Source: Hyphomicrobiales bacterium
Lineage (GTDB): Bacteria; Pseudomonadota; Alphaproteobacteria; Rhizobiales; Rhizobiaceae
Reading direction: 5' to 3'
NCBI GenBank assembly: GCA_024225445.1
Contig: JAAEMP010000018.1
Span: 1-64,000, forward strand
Length of the DNA stretch: 64,000 nt
The notes under the pieces are model-generated. The model saw only the letters and a program-made list of their open reading frames with translations, did not search any database and was not told where the DNA came from. Below are positions 1 through 8,036 of this stretch, piece after piece (positions within the stretch are counted from its first letter, which is position 1; the number at the start of each line of letters is the position of its first letter). The translations under genes were made by a program, and so were the position numbers.

Positions 1-28
1 ATGATCATTCTAAAGGTGTTCTGCTATA
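1..28 (-). repeat. Edge-truncated copy of the 149-bp TIR element
   Basis: Positions 1-28 match, in reverse orientation, the outer end of the element found complete at 10378, 16780 and 50987. The terminal 17 bases TAAAGGTGTTCTGCTAT are identical and are preceded by ATGATCATTC, against ATGATCATTT in the other copies. The rest lies outside the window. It sits 57 bp beyond the stop codon of the truncated VOC gene. Confidence 0.85.
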
Positions 29-85
29 GATTGATACTATTTCACCTAATATATCTTGCGGCTCACTTTGGCTGAAGTTGAGTTT

Positions 86-595
86 TCAGGTCAGCAAACT
101 AATCAGATGTCCATTTTTTGGGGCTGGATTGGAATACAGATGAAACCCAGCATATCCCGCATTAACTGTTGCTACTGAGCCCACACAATCAACGGTATGC
201 AGATGCTGTATTTCCAGTACCGTATGGGGACGTTGGTAAAGCCAGCTGCGGTTCTCAGCCGCCTGTAAATCGGCATTCGACGGACGCTCATCGGTGAACC
301 CGTAGAAATGCAGGGTAAAATCATAAGGTACAACTGGTTGCACACAAAGTTGCGTCATTCCAAGGTCTTCACAAAGCTCTTGTACGGGAGCAATCTCGCT
401 TGCACGCAAGGTCAGCAGATTAATTGCCGGGCCACCTCCCAGCAGTGCAGGATTGGCCAGCCGGGGTGAAATCTCACCTTCGAAAACATGCTGAATCAAT
501 TCGATTCTGAAGCCCTGCGGGTCAACAATATGGGCAACATAACCGACATCGCGAAATTGCCGCCCACCATCATTTTTTACACCCATTTTGTCCAA
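86..595 (-). pseudogene. VOC (glyoxalase/dioxygenase fold) protein, probably 5'-truncated
   Basis: The frame encodes the second half of one VOC module (ISVRDVDLACRQL, then HIVDPQGFRIELIQHVFEGE) followed by a nearly complete second module (INLLTLRASEIAPVQELCEDLGM to GYAGFHLYSN). The frame stays open upstream to an in-frame stop at 659-661, so the first beta-alpha-beta unit with its metal-binding residue is missing. The only start in the last part is a TTG at 593-595 with no ribosome binding site, placed inside the conserved fold. Either the gene has lost its 5' end or a frameshift lies near 640-700. Two-module VOC proteins often act on aromatic or aldehyde substrates, but the substrate cannot be read here. 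Its 3' end lies next to a repeat element. The 596-843 gap holds no other recognisable gene. Confidence 0.55.
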
Positions 596-843
596 TTGTC
601 TGCAAGCCAGATCAACATCGCGAACACTAATGGCGATCTTCCAGTGGCAACGGTACTTTCAGATTTGAATTTCAATAATTTACTTTGATAACGAAAAAAC
701 TGACGTTTCCAATTTTGGAGTTTTTCAATACTATCTGCCAGAAGGTGACGCTCGTCTGCGTACCAGCCTCAACAATAAAGTGCATATCACGAATAACGCT
801 ACTTAGTCGGTTATATGTATCAGGCTGGCATATTTAGAACTCG

Positions 844-1605
844 CTAGGCGATGCATTCGCCACCGTCCATGACAAGTGCATGGCCGGTCATGAAGGAAGA
901 TCTGTCTGAAGCTAGAAACAGGATCGATTCTGCTATCTCCCCAATACTGGCCCAGCGGCCCATTGGAATAGTTTTGCTGACATAATTCTCGATCGCCTCG
1001 CGTCCACCCATTTGGCGGATATAGGGATCATTAAACGGTGTATCCACCCACCCGGGACAAAGCGCATTGCATCGGATATTGGATTTGGCATAGTCAAGTG
1101 CAATCTGCTTTGTCATCATGATAATGGCAGCTTTAGTTGTGATATATGCAAGCATGCCCTCGTCAACGAAAACTCCCGAATTCGATGCGGTGTTGATGAT
1201 TGATCCGCCACCCTGCTCCCTCATGTGAGGCACAACCGTACGCGCGGCAACAAAGTGCGGACGAACGTTTAAAGCGTATGAATCATCAAGACCTTCAACC
1301 GTTACCTCCTCAAGTGAGCCTTCCACCTGTATCCCGGCGTGACTGTGGAGGATATCAATGCGATTGTGCTCGGCGTGCGTATCAGCAATCAGTTTTTCTA
1401 GGGCATCATTGTCTCTGACATCTGTTTGTCGGGCTTCCGCACTTCCCCCTGCTTGCCGGATCAATTTCACCGTTTCTTCTGATCGTTCAGCGCTTAAATC
1501 GCTGACGATGACATGAGCGCCCTCGCGAGCCAGGATTTCTGCTCCGCCTCGTCCGATGCCAGATCCCGCCCCGGTTACAATCGCAATACGTCCTTGCAGT
1601 ATCAT
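844..1605 (-). CDS. SDR-family NAD(P)-dependent dehydrogenase
   Basis: Classical short-chain dehydrogenase of 253 residues. The cofactor motif TGAGSGIG is at residues 11-18, a DVRD acidic segment follows beta-3, the usual NNAG is HSHAG, the catalytic Ser lies in NTASNSG, the YITTK motif supplies the Tyr/Lys pair, and CPGWVDTPF follows. AGGAG stands 6 bases before the ATG. It is the last gene of the minus-strand operon ATPase - binding protein - permease - permease - SDR, 30 bp after the second permease. It therefore probably oxidises or reduces the imported compound or its first breakdown product. The Asp-rich end of beta-2 (IVSDL) suggests NAD preference. The substrate is unknown. Confidence 0.88.
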   Translation of the reverse strand: MILQGRIAIVTGAGSGIGRGGAEILAREGAHVIVSDLSAERSEETVKLIRQAGGSAEARQTDVRDNDALEKLIADTHAEHNRIDILHSHAGIQVEGSLEEVTVEGLDDSYALNVRPHFVAARTVVPHMREQGGGSIINTASNSGVFVDEGMLAYITTKAAIIMMTKQIALDYAKSNIRCNALCPGWVDTPFNDPYIRQMGGREAIENYVSKTIPMGRWASIGEIAESILFLASDRSSFMTGHALVMDGGECIA

Positions 1606-1635
1606 TAAATTTCTCCTTGTTCACGGTAGGATGGA

Positions 1636-2469
1636 TCAGTTGTCGCGCGAAGATTTATTTTCACGAGATCGAAGCAACACTTGTGCAATAATTAAAAGGG
1701 TAAGCGATACTACCAACACCATTGTGCCAATGGCGTTGACTTCAGGCGTGATGCCGCGGCGTATTGACGAAAATATATATATCGGCAGTGTTGTATTGGC
1801 TCCCGCTACAAAAAACGAAATGATAAAATCATCAAAACTAAAAGTGAAGCTCAGTAGAAATCCGGCGAGTATCGCTGGCGATATCTGCGGCAGGGTAATT
1901 TGGCAAAACGTTTGCCAGGGTGTCGCATACAAATCCTGTGATGCTTCAATCAATGTGCGATCCATGCCTGTAATCCTGGCGCGCACCAAAACGATAACCA
2001 GTGACATGGTAAAAAGCGTATGGGCGGCAATCACGGATATATAACCAAGAGATAATTTCGGTGGCCTGTTGTCGTCTGGCCAAATAGCTGCCAGCACCGG
2101 GTTCAGGATATCAAACACCGTTACCAGTGCTACCAAAGTGGCAATACCAATTACAATTCCTGGAATCATGATTGAAATATAAATCAACCCGTCAAATATA
2201 ACCCTGACTGGTCCACGCATGCGCTGTAGGGCAAGCGCAGCCGTCGTTCCCATAATGCTCGAGAGGGTAGCCGCGGAAAATGCGATGATCAAACTAGATG
2301 TAAGTGCGTCCATCATGAAAGGATTGGACAGTGCCTTACCATACCATTTGGAGGACAAGCCGACAAATTCGCTGGCATGCCGGCCTGAATTGAAACTGAA
2401 CAGAACTATTATACCAATGGGCACATACAAAAAAAGATAAACAACAAATGAATAAACACGCATAACCAT
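1636..2469 (-). CDS. ABC transporter permease, PotC/PotI type
   Basis: Integral inner-membrane protein of 277 residues with about six hydrophobic segments. The cytoplasmic EAA loop reads EASQDLYATPWQTFCQITLP, the ATPase docking signature of spermidine/putrescine-type permeases, and SFTFSFDDFIISFF near the C-terminus is typical of PotC/PotI/YdcV. It would form the translocation pore with the permease encoded just upstream, 9 bp away. The operon architecture (ATPase, Tat-type binding protein, PotB-like, PotC-like) is that of the polyamine/opine/polyol family, so family membership is firm but the transported compound is not. Confidence 0.9.
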   Translation of the reverse strand: MVMRVYSFVVYLFLYVPIGIIVLFSFNSGRHASEFVGLSSKWYGKALSNPFMMDALTSSLIIAFSAATLSSIMGTTAALALQRMRGPVRVIFDGLIYISIMIPGIVIGIATLVALVTVFDILNPVLAAIWPDDNRPPKLSLGYISVIAAHTLFTMSLVIVLVRARITGMDRTLIEASQDLYATPWQTFCQITLPQISPAILAGFLLSFTFSFDDFIISFFVAGANTTLPIYIFSSIRRGITPEVNAIGTMVLVVSLTLLIIAQVLLRSRENKSSRDN

Positions 2470-2478
2470 TTTTGTAAC

Positions 2479-3336
2479 CTACATAATTGAAGTGTCGCGG
2501 CCGGACTTGCCGCCCATGGTAAAACGCATGTACAGGCTGACGGTCACGAGCATGATTATTACCAGCATAACCGCAACCGCCGAACCAAACGGCCAGTTTC
2601 TGGACTGCAGGAACAAGTCGACCAATGCATTGCCAATGAAAAATACCTTACCGCCGCCAAGGAATGCGGGAATGAGAAACTCGCCCATTAGCAATATGAA
2701 TACCAACATACATCCCGTTGCCACCCCTGGCATTGAAAGCGGCAGGGTTATTTGTACAAATGATCGAAAAGGCGTGCTGCCAAGATCGCTGGCTGCCTCA
2801 AGCAACCGCTTGTCAAGCTTGTCCAGCGAAACATATATTGGAAAAACCATCAGCGGCAAATATCCATAGACAATACCCACGACAACCGCAAAAGGGGTAT
2901 TGATCAGGCGCACACCTTCAATACCAATGATTTCCAATAATGTTGGAATTCCCCGGCCACCAAGTATAAATATCCAGGCATAGGTGCGAATTAGCATGCT
3001 GGTCCAGAACGGTAGAATTACCAGGACAAGCAATAGGAGCTTCCAGCGCTGGCTTACTTTGACCGCTAGATAATAGGCCAGAGGATATGCGATAATCAGG
3101 CACATCAGTGCGCCTAACGGCGCAAATGTCATGGTGTTGGTGAAGGCTTTCAGTCGTGATGGCAAGTTGGCATATTGCTCCAATGTGAGGGAGGCAACAT
3201 ATCCGCCGACAGGTGCACGTTCGCCAAAGGAATAAATAACGACGACAATGAGCGGGAACACAAGCATTATCAGAAACCACAGTGTGGTGGGCGCCAGGAG
3301 CGCCGCTGTCAACCATGATCCCTTTTTGTTTCCCAT
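2479..3336 (-). CDS. ABC transporter permease, PotB/PotH type
   Basis: Partner permease of 285 residues with six predicted membrane segments. The first begins around residue 8 (WLTAALLAPTTLWFLIMLVF). The EAA loop EAASDLGSTPFRSFVQITLP lies about two thirds along, followed by LLMGEFLIPAFLGG, which is characteristic of PotB/PotH. A periplasmic loop precedes the EAA region, as usual for this subfamily. It lies 36 bp downstream of the binding-protein stop and 9 bp upstream of the next permease, so all are probably co-transcribed. It should pair with the 1636-2469 permease and the 4610-5773 ATPase. Confidence 0.9.
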   Translation of the reverse strand: MGNKKGSWLTAALLAPTTLWFLIMLVFPLIVVVIYSFGERAPVGGYVASLTLEQYANLPSRLKAFTNTMTFAPLGALMCLIIAYPLAYYLAVKVSQRWKLLLLVLVILPFWTSMLIRTYAWIFILGGRGIPTLLEIIGIEGVRLINTPFAVVVGIVYGYLPLMVFPIYVSLDKLDKRLLEAASDLGSTPFRSFVQITLPLSMPGVATGCMLVFILLMGEFLIPAFLGGGKVFFIGNALVDLFLQSRNWPFGSAVAVMLVIIMLVTVSLYMRFTMGGKSGRDTSIM

Positions 3337-3372
3337 CTTATTGCCGTCGTCGTTTCTTAATTGCCCAAGCTG

Positions 3373-4539
3373 CTATGCTGACTTGAAGCGAGCCATAACT
3401 TCAGCGCGAATCGGATCGGTCAATGTTACCGCAGCACCGAATTCAAGCCCGTCAAAAAGTTCCTTTGCCGGATGAAGAATTGGATCACTCTGAACGGAAG
3501 CAGGCTGTAACGCTGCAACACGTGAATCGCTGGTTGGATAGCCATGGGCTTCAGCGTCGAGCACCTGGTTTTTGGGATCCATCATGTAATTGATGAATGC
3601 ATATGAAGTATCCAAGCTCGGCGTGTCAGCCGGAATTGAATAGAAATCCGACCAAAGTTCACCGCCATCGGAAGCAATGACGTACTTCATTTCAGGCAGG
3701 TCTGTGTTGAGCTGCTTACCGTCGCCGGACCAGCAGATTGACATCCATGCATCACCGCTGCGTAAGCCTGGTTGATAGTCGGACGTAATGGCAAACAGGT
3801 GCGGTTTGGAATCGATCAGGAGTTTTTCAGCCTTGGCCAATTCTCCTGCGTTAACAGAGTTAAAGGAATAACCCAAAGCACATAATGCTGCACCAATCGT
3901 GGTCAACTGATAATCATGCAGGATCGTATGACCTGACCCTTCACCCATGGTGACATCAAAAAAGTCCTTGTGCGATTTGGGAACGTTTTTCACCTTGCTT
4001 GAATTGATCACAAGACCGGTTGTGCCCCAGTTTTTGCACACCCCATAGACCTTGCCGTTAACGGTGGACGCTTCAGCAAATTTTGGATTTTGCGTGCTGG
4101 GGTCGTAGTTGGGGATACGGCTCAGGTCGAGAGGAGTAAGCAAGCCCAGTTTGACATAATCCTGGAAGGTATAATTGGTATTTTCGATCACATTGACGCC
4201 ACCTCCACCGGCCTGCATCTTCGCAATCATTTCCTCATTCGAACCAAATACATTGGCTTGAATGTGAACATCTGTAGCTCCAGTAAAGTTCTCCAGTGTT
4301 TTGGGGTTGTGATAATTCGGCCAGGTGGCCAACACCATCTTGTTGCTCAAATTACCTGCGGCAAGCGCGCGTCCTGGTGCCAGAGATGGGACAGCCGAGC
4401 TCATCACAGCCATTGCGGTGCCAAGTCCTGTAACGCCGAGAAAATGGCGGCGGGACACCGAGCCCTTGTGATAACGCCTCAATTCATCCATGAATTTGCT
4501 GGCAGTAATTGGTAAATCATCTTCATAGTCTTTACTCAT
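3373..4539 (-). CDS. Periplasmic substrate-binding protein, PotD type, Tat-exported
   Basis: Family-1 extracellular solute-binding protein of about 388 residues. The N-terminus carries a Tat signal, VSRRHFLGVTGLGTA, after a 25-30 residue polar extension, with a likely cleavage near ALAAG. Mature-protein motifs include ATWPNYHNPKTLENF, EMIAKMQAGGGGVNVI and GVCKNWGTTGLVINSS, in the style of polyamine or aminoalkyl binding proteins. AGGAGG is 1 base from a first ATG at 4545 but 7 bases from a second at 4539, so 4539 is taken as the start. It should deliver ligand to the two permeases just downstream. The ligand is not identifiable; polyamine, amino acid derivative or opine are possible. Confidence 0.88.
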   Translation of the reverse strand: MSKDYEDDLPITASKFMDELRRYHKGSVSRRHFLGVTGLGTAMAVMSSAVPSLAPGRALAAGNLSNKMVLATWPNYHNPKTLENFTGATDVHIQANVFGSNEEMIAKMQAGGGGVNVIENTNYTFQDYVKLGLLTPLDLSRIPNYDPSTQNPKFAEASTVNGKVYGVCKNWGTTGLVINSSKVKNVPKSHKDFFDVTMGEGSGHTILHDYQLTTIGAALCALGYSFNSVNAGELAKAEKLLIDSKPHLFAITSDYQPGLRSGDAWMSICWSGDGKQLNTDLPEMKYVIASDGGELWSDFYSIPADTPSLDTSYAFINYMMDPKNQVLDAEAHGYPTSDSRVAALQPASVQSDPILHPAKELFDGLEFGAAVTLTDPIRAEVMARFKSA

Positions 4540-4582
4540 TTTCATTCCTCCTAGTTGATTTTGTCCGTTCCTTTTTGACCTA

Positions 4583-4606
4583 CCGCTTCGTGGACTGACG
4601 AAGCGG
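4583..4606 (-). promoter_or_regulatory. Intercistronic stem-loop between ATPase and binding-protein genes
   Basis: Perfect 9-bp stem CCGCTTCGT / ACGAAGCGG with a 6-base loop. It begins 4 bases after the ATPase stop codon and ends 44 bases before the binding-protein start. It is not followed by a run of U on the minus strand, so partial termination or an mRNA end-stabilising or processing role is more likely than full termination. Confidence 0.6.
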
Positions 4607-4609
4607 CTG

Positions 4610-5773
4610 TTATGAATCCTTCAGCACATGCGCCTGATCATTCTTCCATCCAATTGTGACGTATTCTCCCGGGTCAAACCCGCCACTGGCGCTCTCTATG
4701 GATTTGGGCGATAACACCAGCACATCCCCGATTTCTTCCACATCGATAAGGTATTCTGTATGTTCCCCCAGAAAAATCTGGTTTCTGATTTTTCCCTGAA
4801 AGGCAGTATCTGTATTCAAATCTTCTGCATTTGATGCTTTTGAACCAACAACAGTCAGCTCAGGGCGAATTGCAAGACTAACCCGCGCTCCTACATCTAG
4901 TTCTGGCGAACCGGCTGTTTTCATCCCGAAAAAACTGCGCCCATTGCCGGTTTTCATGCACACCGTTTGACCATTGATCTGGGTAACCGACCCGGCAACG
5001 AAATTAGTTTTCCCCACAAAATCTGCCACATATCGATTTATTGGCTGATCATACAATTCACGCGGAGAACCAGATTGCTCAATACGGCCATCGCGCATGA
5101 TACAAATATTGCTACTCATCGACAGGGCTTCTTCCTGATCATGTGTGACAAGAATAAAGGTAATGCCAACATCGCGCTGCAATGTCTGCAGTTCAATCTG
5201 CATATCACGGCGCAACTTTCGATCAAGCGCTGCCAATGGTTCATCCAGCAACAGCACTGTTGGGCGATTTATCAATGCCCGTGCTAATGCGACGCGTTGT
5301 TGCTGCCCGCCCGACATTTCCCACACCCGCCGGTTACCATATCCTGACATGCGAACCATTTCCAACGATTCATCAATCTGCTTGCGCAATTCGGTTTTCG
5401 ACGGTTTGCTACTCCGCTGTCGAAGGCCGTAACCAATATTGTCGGCGACGCTCATGTGGGGGAAAAGCGCATAGCTTTGAAACACCATGTTTACCGGGCG
5501 TTTGTGCGGGGGAACGCCAATCATCGCCTCACCACCAATATAAACATCGCCGTGGGTTGGTTGTTCAAATCCGGCTATCAAGCGAAGAGAGGTGGTTTTG
5601 CCGCATCCAGATGGACCTAGGAAACTAAAAAAAGATCCACGTGCCACGGACAGCGAAACATTGTCGACCGCTTTGACGTCGCCAAAGTGTTTAGACACTC
5701 CATGAAATTCAATATCGGCATCTTGCAAATGGGCGCTATTTGCAGTCACTACCAAACTCCCAGTTGTTGGCAT
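4610..5773 (-). CDS. ABC transporter ATP-binding protein, PotA type
   Basis: ATPase of 387 residues. Walker A is GPSGCGKTT, the Q-loop VFQSYALFPH, the signature MSGGQQQR, Walker B LLLDEPLAALD, and the switch His lies in LVTHDQEEA. A C-terminal TOBE/OB extension from about residue 270 is typical of PotA/FbpC/UgpC-type ATPases. It powers the importer encoded by the next three genes. It is the first gene of the operon and is transcribed divergently from the LuxR-type regulator, with a 174-bp shared control region holding a perfect palindrome. A GTG at 5749 is an alternative start; the core fold begins only around residue 20. Confidence 0.93.
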   Translation of the reverse strand: MPTTGSLVVTANSAHLQDADIEFHGVSKHFGDVKAVDNVSLSVARGSFFSFLGPSGCGKTTSLRLIAGFEQPTHGDVYIGGEAMIGVPPHKRPVNMVFQSYALFPHMSVADNIGYGLRQRSSKPSKTELRKQIDESLEMVRMSGYGNRRVWEMSGGQQQRVALARALINRPTVLLLDEPLAALDRKLRRDMQIELQTLQRDVGITFILVTHDQEEALSMSSNICIMRDGRIEQSGSPRELYDQPINRYVADFVGKTNFVAGSVTQINGQTVCMKTGNGRSFFGMKTAGSPELDVGARVSLAIRPELTVVGSKASNAEDLNTDTAFQGKIRNQIFLGEHTEYLIDVEEIGDVLVLSPKSIESASGGFDPGEYVTIGWKNDQAHVLKDS

Positions 5774-5866
5774 GCCCTACTCAGCATATACCACAACACA
5801 ACATGATTCAGAATTATTCGATGACAGTAGACTACCACATGAAACTTGTATATGAAAGCATTATTA

Positions 5867-5892
5867 CATTTTACGGTATATACCGTAAAATG
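5867..5892. promoter_or_regulatory. Perfect 26-bp palindrome, candidate LuxR-type operator
   Basis: The half-site CATTTTACGGTAT is followed directly by its exact reverse complement. The palindrome lies between the divergent ATPase gene (start 5773) and the LuxR-type gene (start 5948 or 5912). A two-fold symmetric site of this size fits a dimeric LuxR-type HTH protein. That the neighbouring regulator binds here is inference. Confidence 0.7.
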
Positions 5893-5947
5893 AATATGCA
5901 AACATTGGTATATGATTAAGCGGAAAAATTTAGGGAGTGATTTAAAA

Positions 5948-6781
5948 GTGGCAATAGCGAAGCGAGCCAAAATTGCTGAGCCTGGAGGTGCAGATTGGGT
6001 CACCTCGCTTTCCAAATGCATTGATTTAAGTGGCTTGGAAGGTTTCCCGGAAACTCTTGTTAACTCGCTGAAAATTCTCGTAGATTTTGATAATTCTGTT
6101 GTATTTTCCTATTACCAAAACAAGAAACCTCATTGCCTGTTTCATACTTTTTCACCGGAAAAGAGTGTGGTTTGTGTCGATGATTATCTGAAAGGGCCAT
6201 ATCTGCTTGATCCTTTTTTCAAGGTATGTGTAAAAAAGGTGGATGCCGGATTGTATCGGCTTGGGGATATAGCACCCGATCGATTTTATCAGAGCGAATA
6301 CTATCGCTCCTACTACAGGCGTACCAAGCTGGCCGACGAAATCTGCTATACGTTTTATCTGGACAAGGGGATTGCGATCGTAATTTCGCTAATGCGGGCG
6401 GAAGAAAGCTCGCGCTTTACTGCGCGCGAATTCCGCCAATTAGGAAGTGTAGCGCCCATAATTGTCAGTTTGGCACGCCGCCATTGGATGGAAGTTCCGG
6501 AAAGATACGGTAAAGAAACTACCGAGAAGGAACAGACAGAAATCCATTCTCTGACCGAGGATACGGTCAGAGCGATGTTTTCAGAACGCCTTACCCCACG
6601 CGAAACCCAGGTGGTTGCACAAGTACTTGAAGGTCATTCATCCGATTCCATCGCTAACGACCTTGGAATATCAGTTGGCACCGTTCGTATACACCGAAGA
6701 AATATCTACGCGAAATTACAGATTTCATCCCAGCAGGAACTTTTTTCAATATTCCTGAAAAAGGTAACCAATAGCCGGTGA
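5948..6781 (+). CDS. LuxR-family transcriptional regulator
   Basis: The C-terminal 65 residues are a LuxR/FixJ HTH: LTPRETQVVAQVLEGHSSDSIANDLGISVGTVRIHRRNIYAKL. The N-terminal region of about 190 residues is a sensor-like domain with YYRSYYRRTKLADEICYTFYL. It does not show the usual acyl-homoserine-lactone-binding set of Trp/Tyr/Asp residues clearly, so it is better called a LuxR solo. GTG at 5948 has AGGGAG 10 bases upstream and is preferred; ATG at 5912 would add 12 residues but has no ribosome binding site. The divergent position suggests control of the importer operon, with the imported compound or a metabolite as ligand. Confidence 0.85.
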   Translation: MAIAKRAKIAEPGGADWVTSLSKCIDLSGLEGFPETLVNSLKILVDFDNSVVFSYYQNKKPHCLFHTFSPEKSVVCVDDYLKGPYLLDPFFKVCVKKVDAGLYRLGDIAPDRFYQSEYYRSYYRRTKLADEICYTFYLDKGIAIVISLMRAEESSRFTAREFRQLGSVAPIIVSLARRHWMEVPERYGKETTEKEQTEIHSLTEDTVRAMFSERLTPRETQVVAQVLEGHSSDSIANDLGISVGTVRIHRRNIYAKLQISSQQELFSIFLKKVTNSR

Positions 6782-6840
6782 ATGAATATTACGGCAGCGT
6801 TTGGCAAAGAACTCTAACCATAACACCAAGGATTATTTAG

Positions 6841-7638
6841 ATGTCAAAAAATTTAGCAACACAGGTGAATCAGGGCAGACTGGCTGGAAAAACAGCAGTA
6901 ATTACCGGTGGTGCTGCCGGCATGGGCAGCGTCACTTCCGAATTATTTGCCCGCGAAGGCGCCACTGTAGTCATTCTGGACATCCAGAAGGAAGCCGGTT
7001 TGCAGGTTGTAGAAAATATAAAGAACAGAGGCGGCAAAGCTGAATTTATTGAAACAGATGTTTCAAAAGCCGATCAGGTGGATGCCGCCTTTGACAAAAT
7101 TGCTGAAATTGTTGGGCCATACAATATTTTGTTTAATCACGCTGGCACTATAACTGTGAAGCCGCTCGATGAATCAACCGAGCAAGATTACGACCGTTTG
7201 ATGGACATTAACGTACGCTCGGCATTTTTGGTTTGTCGGCGCGCCGTCAAGGAAATGAGCAAAAATGGTGGCGGTTCCATTGTCATCACCGCTTCAATTG
7301 CATCTGAATTAGGCTATGCCCTGGAATCGCTTTATTGCATGACCAAGGGTGCAGTACTGCAACTTGCCCGAACCATTTCGGTTGAGTATCGCGATCGCGG
7401 AATCCGTTGTAATTCGGTCTGCCCCGGTTTTGTCAAAACCGCACATGGCCTGCGCGAAATCGATGAACTCGACGCTGCCGGGCAGGAATGGGAGGACGGC
7501 GCACTGGCCGATTCCCAGGGACGCATTTGCGAACCCGAAGAAGTGGCTGCGGCTGTATTATTCCTGGCCTCTGACGAATCTAGTTTTGTTAATGGCAACG
7601 CACTTTATGTTGACAATGGCTGGTATGCAAAGGGTTAG
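6841..7638 (+). CDS. SDR-family oxidoreductase
   Basis: Short-chain dehydrogenase of 265 residues. The glycine motif is TGGAAGMG around residue 23, the post-beta-4 motif is FNHAG, the catalytic Ser is in VITASIASELG, the YCMTK motif supplies Tyr and Lys, and NSVCPGFVKT follows. VVILDIQKE at beta-2 suggests NAD(H). AAGGA precedes the ATG by 8 bases. It follows the LuxR-type gene by 59 bp on the same strand and could be co-transcribed with it. It may act in the same pathway as the importer operon and the other SDR at 844-1605, but the substrate cannot be inferred. Confidence 0.88.
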   Translation: MSKNLATQVNQGRLAGKTAVITGGAAGMGSVTSELFAREGATVVILDIQKEAGLQVVENIKNRGGKAEFIETDVSKADQVDAAFDKIAEIVGPYNILFNHAGTITVKPLDESTEQDYDRLMDINVRSAFLVCRRAVKEMSKNGGGSIVITASIASELGYALESLYCMTKGAVLQLARTISVEYRDRGIRCNSVCPGFVKTAHGLREIDELDAAGQEWEDGALADSQGRICEPEEVAAAVLFLASDESSFVNGNALYVDNGWYAKG

Positions 7639-8036
7639 AAATTGAGCTTAAACCTAACACAATCCAAGTCAATTGAACGAATAATTTCTGCATTAGATGC
7701 CAGAAGTTAGGGCAGACTTTTCAACAACCGGTACCCCATTTATTTCTACCTGAATCGGCAGAAAAAAGCCATGAATGCCCTTCGCGCATCCAAATCCCTG
7801 TTCAAGCAGCGACACCCTCCATTTGGTCGAAATGGGCATCGGTGCTGACCTTGCGTCGAATCCCGACCCACATCTTTTGGTTGCAAGCACCTATAATGTG
7901 CCGCGCAAAACCCGTGATCTCTGCATTAATTATCATTATTCCGCTCTGACATGAATGCACAGATATTCTCACACGGTTTTCACCCATCAAACAGGAATCG
8001 GTCGCCATAGCATGCCACAAAAAACAACCGCGATTC
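7639..8036. other. Intergenic stretch with no recognised gene
   Basis: About 400 bases lie between the convergent SDR and puuD stop codons. Only two short overlapping minus-strand frames are open (7693-7890 and 7802-8020). Neither resembles a protein family I recognise, and neither has a convincing ribosome binding site. It could be the decayed 3' part of an older gene. No terminator-grade hairpin was seen. Confidence 0.5.

Noticed and set aside
700-820. Plus-strand frame reading QYYLPEGDARLRTSLNNKVH
   Set aside because: It looks protein-like, but has no start, is under 50 codons and matches no family I know; it may be a chance frame opposite the VOC remnant.
7693-8020. Two small minus-strand frames between the SDR gene and puuD
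   Set aside because: No recognisable family, no ribosome binding site, and they overlap each other in different frames.
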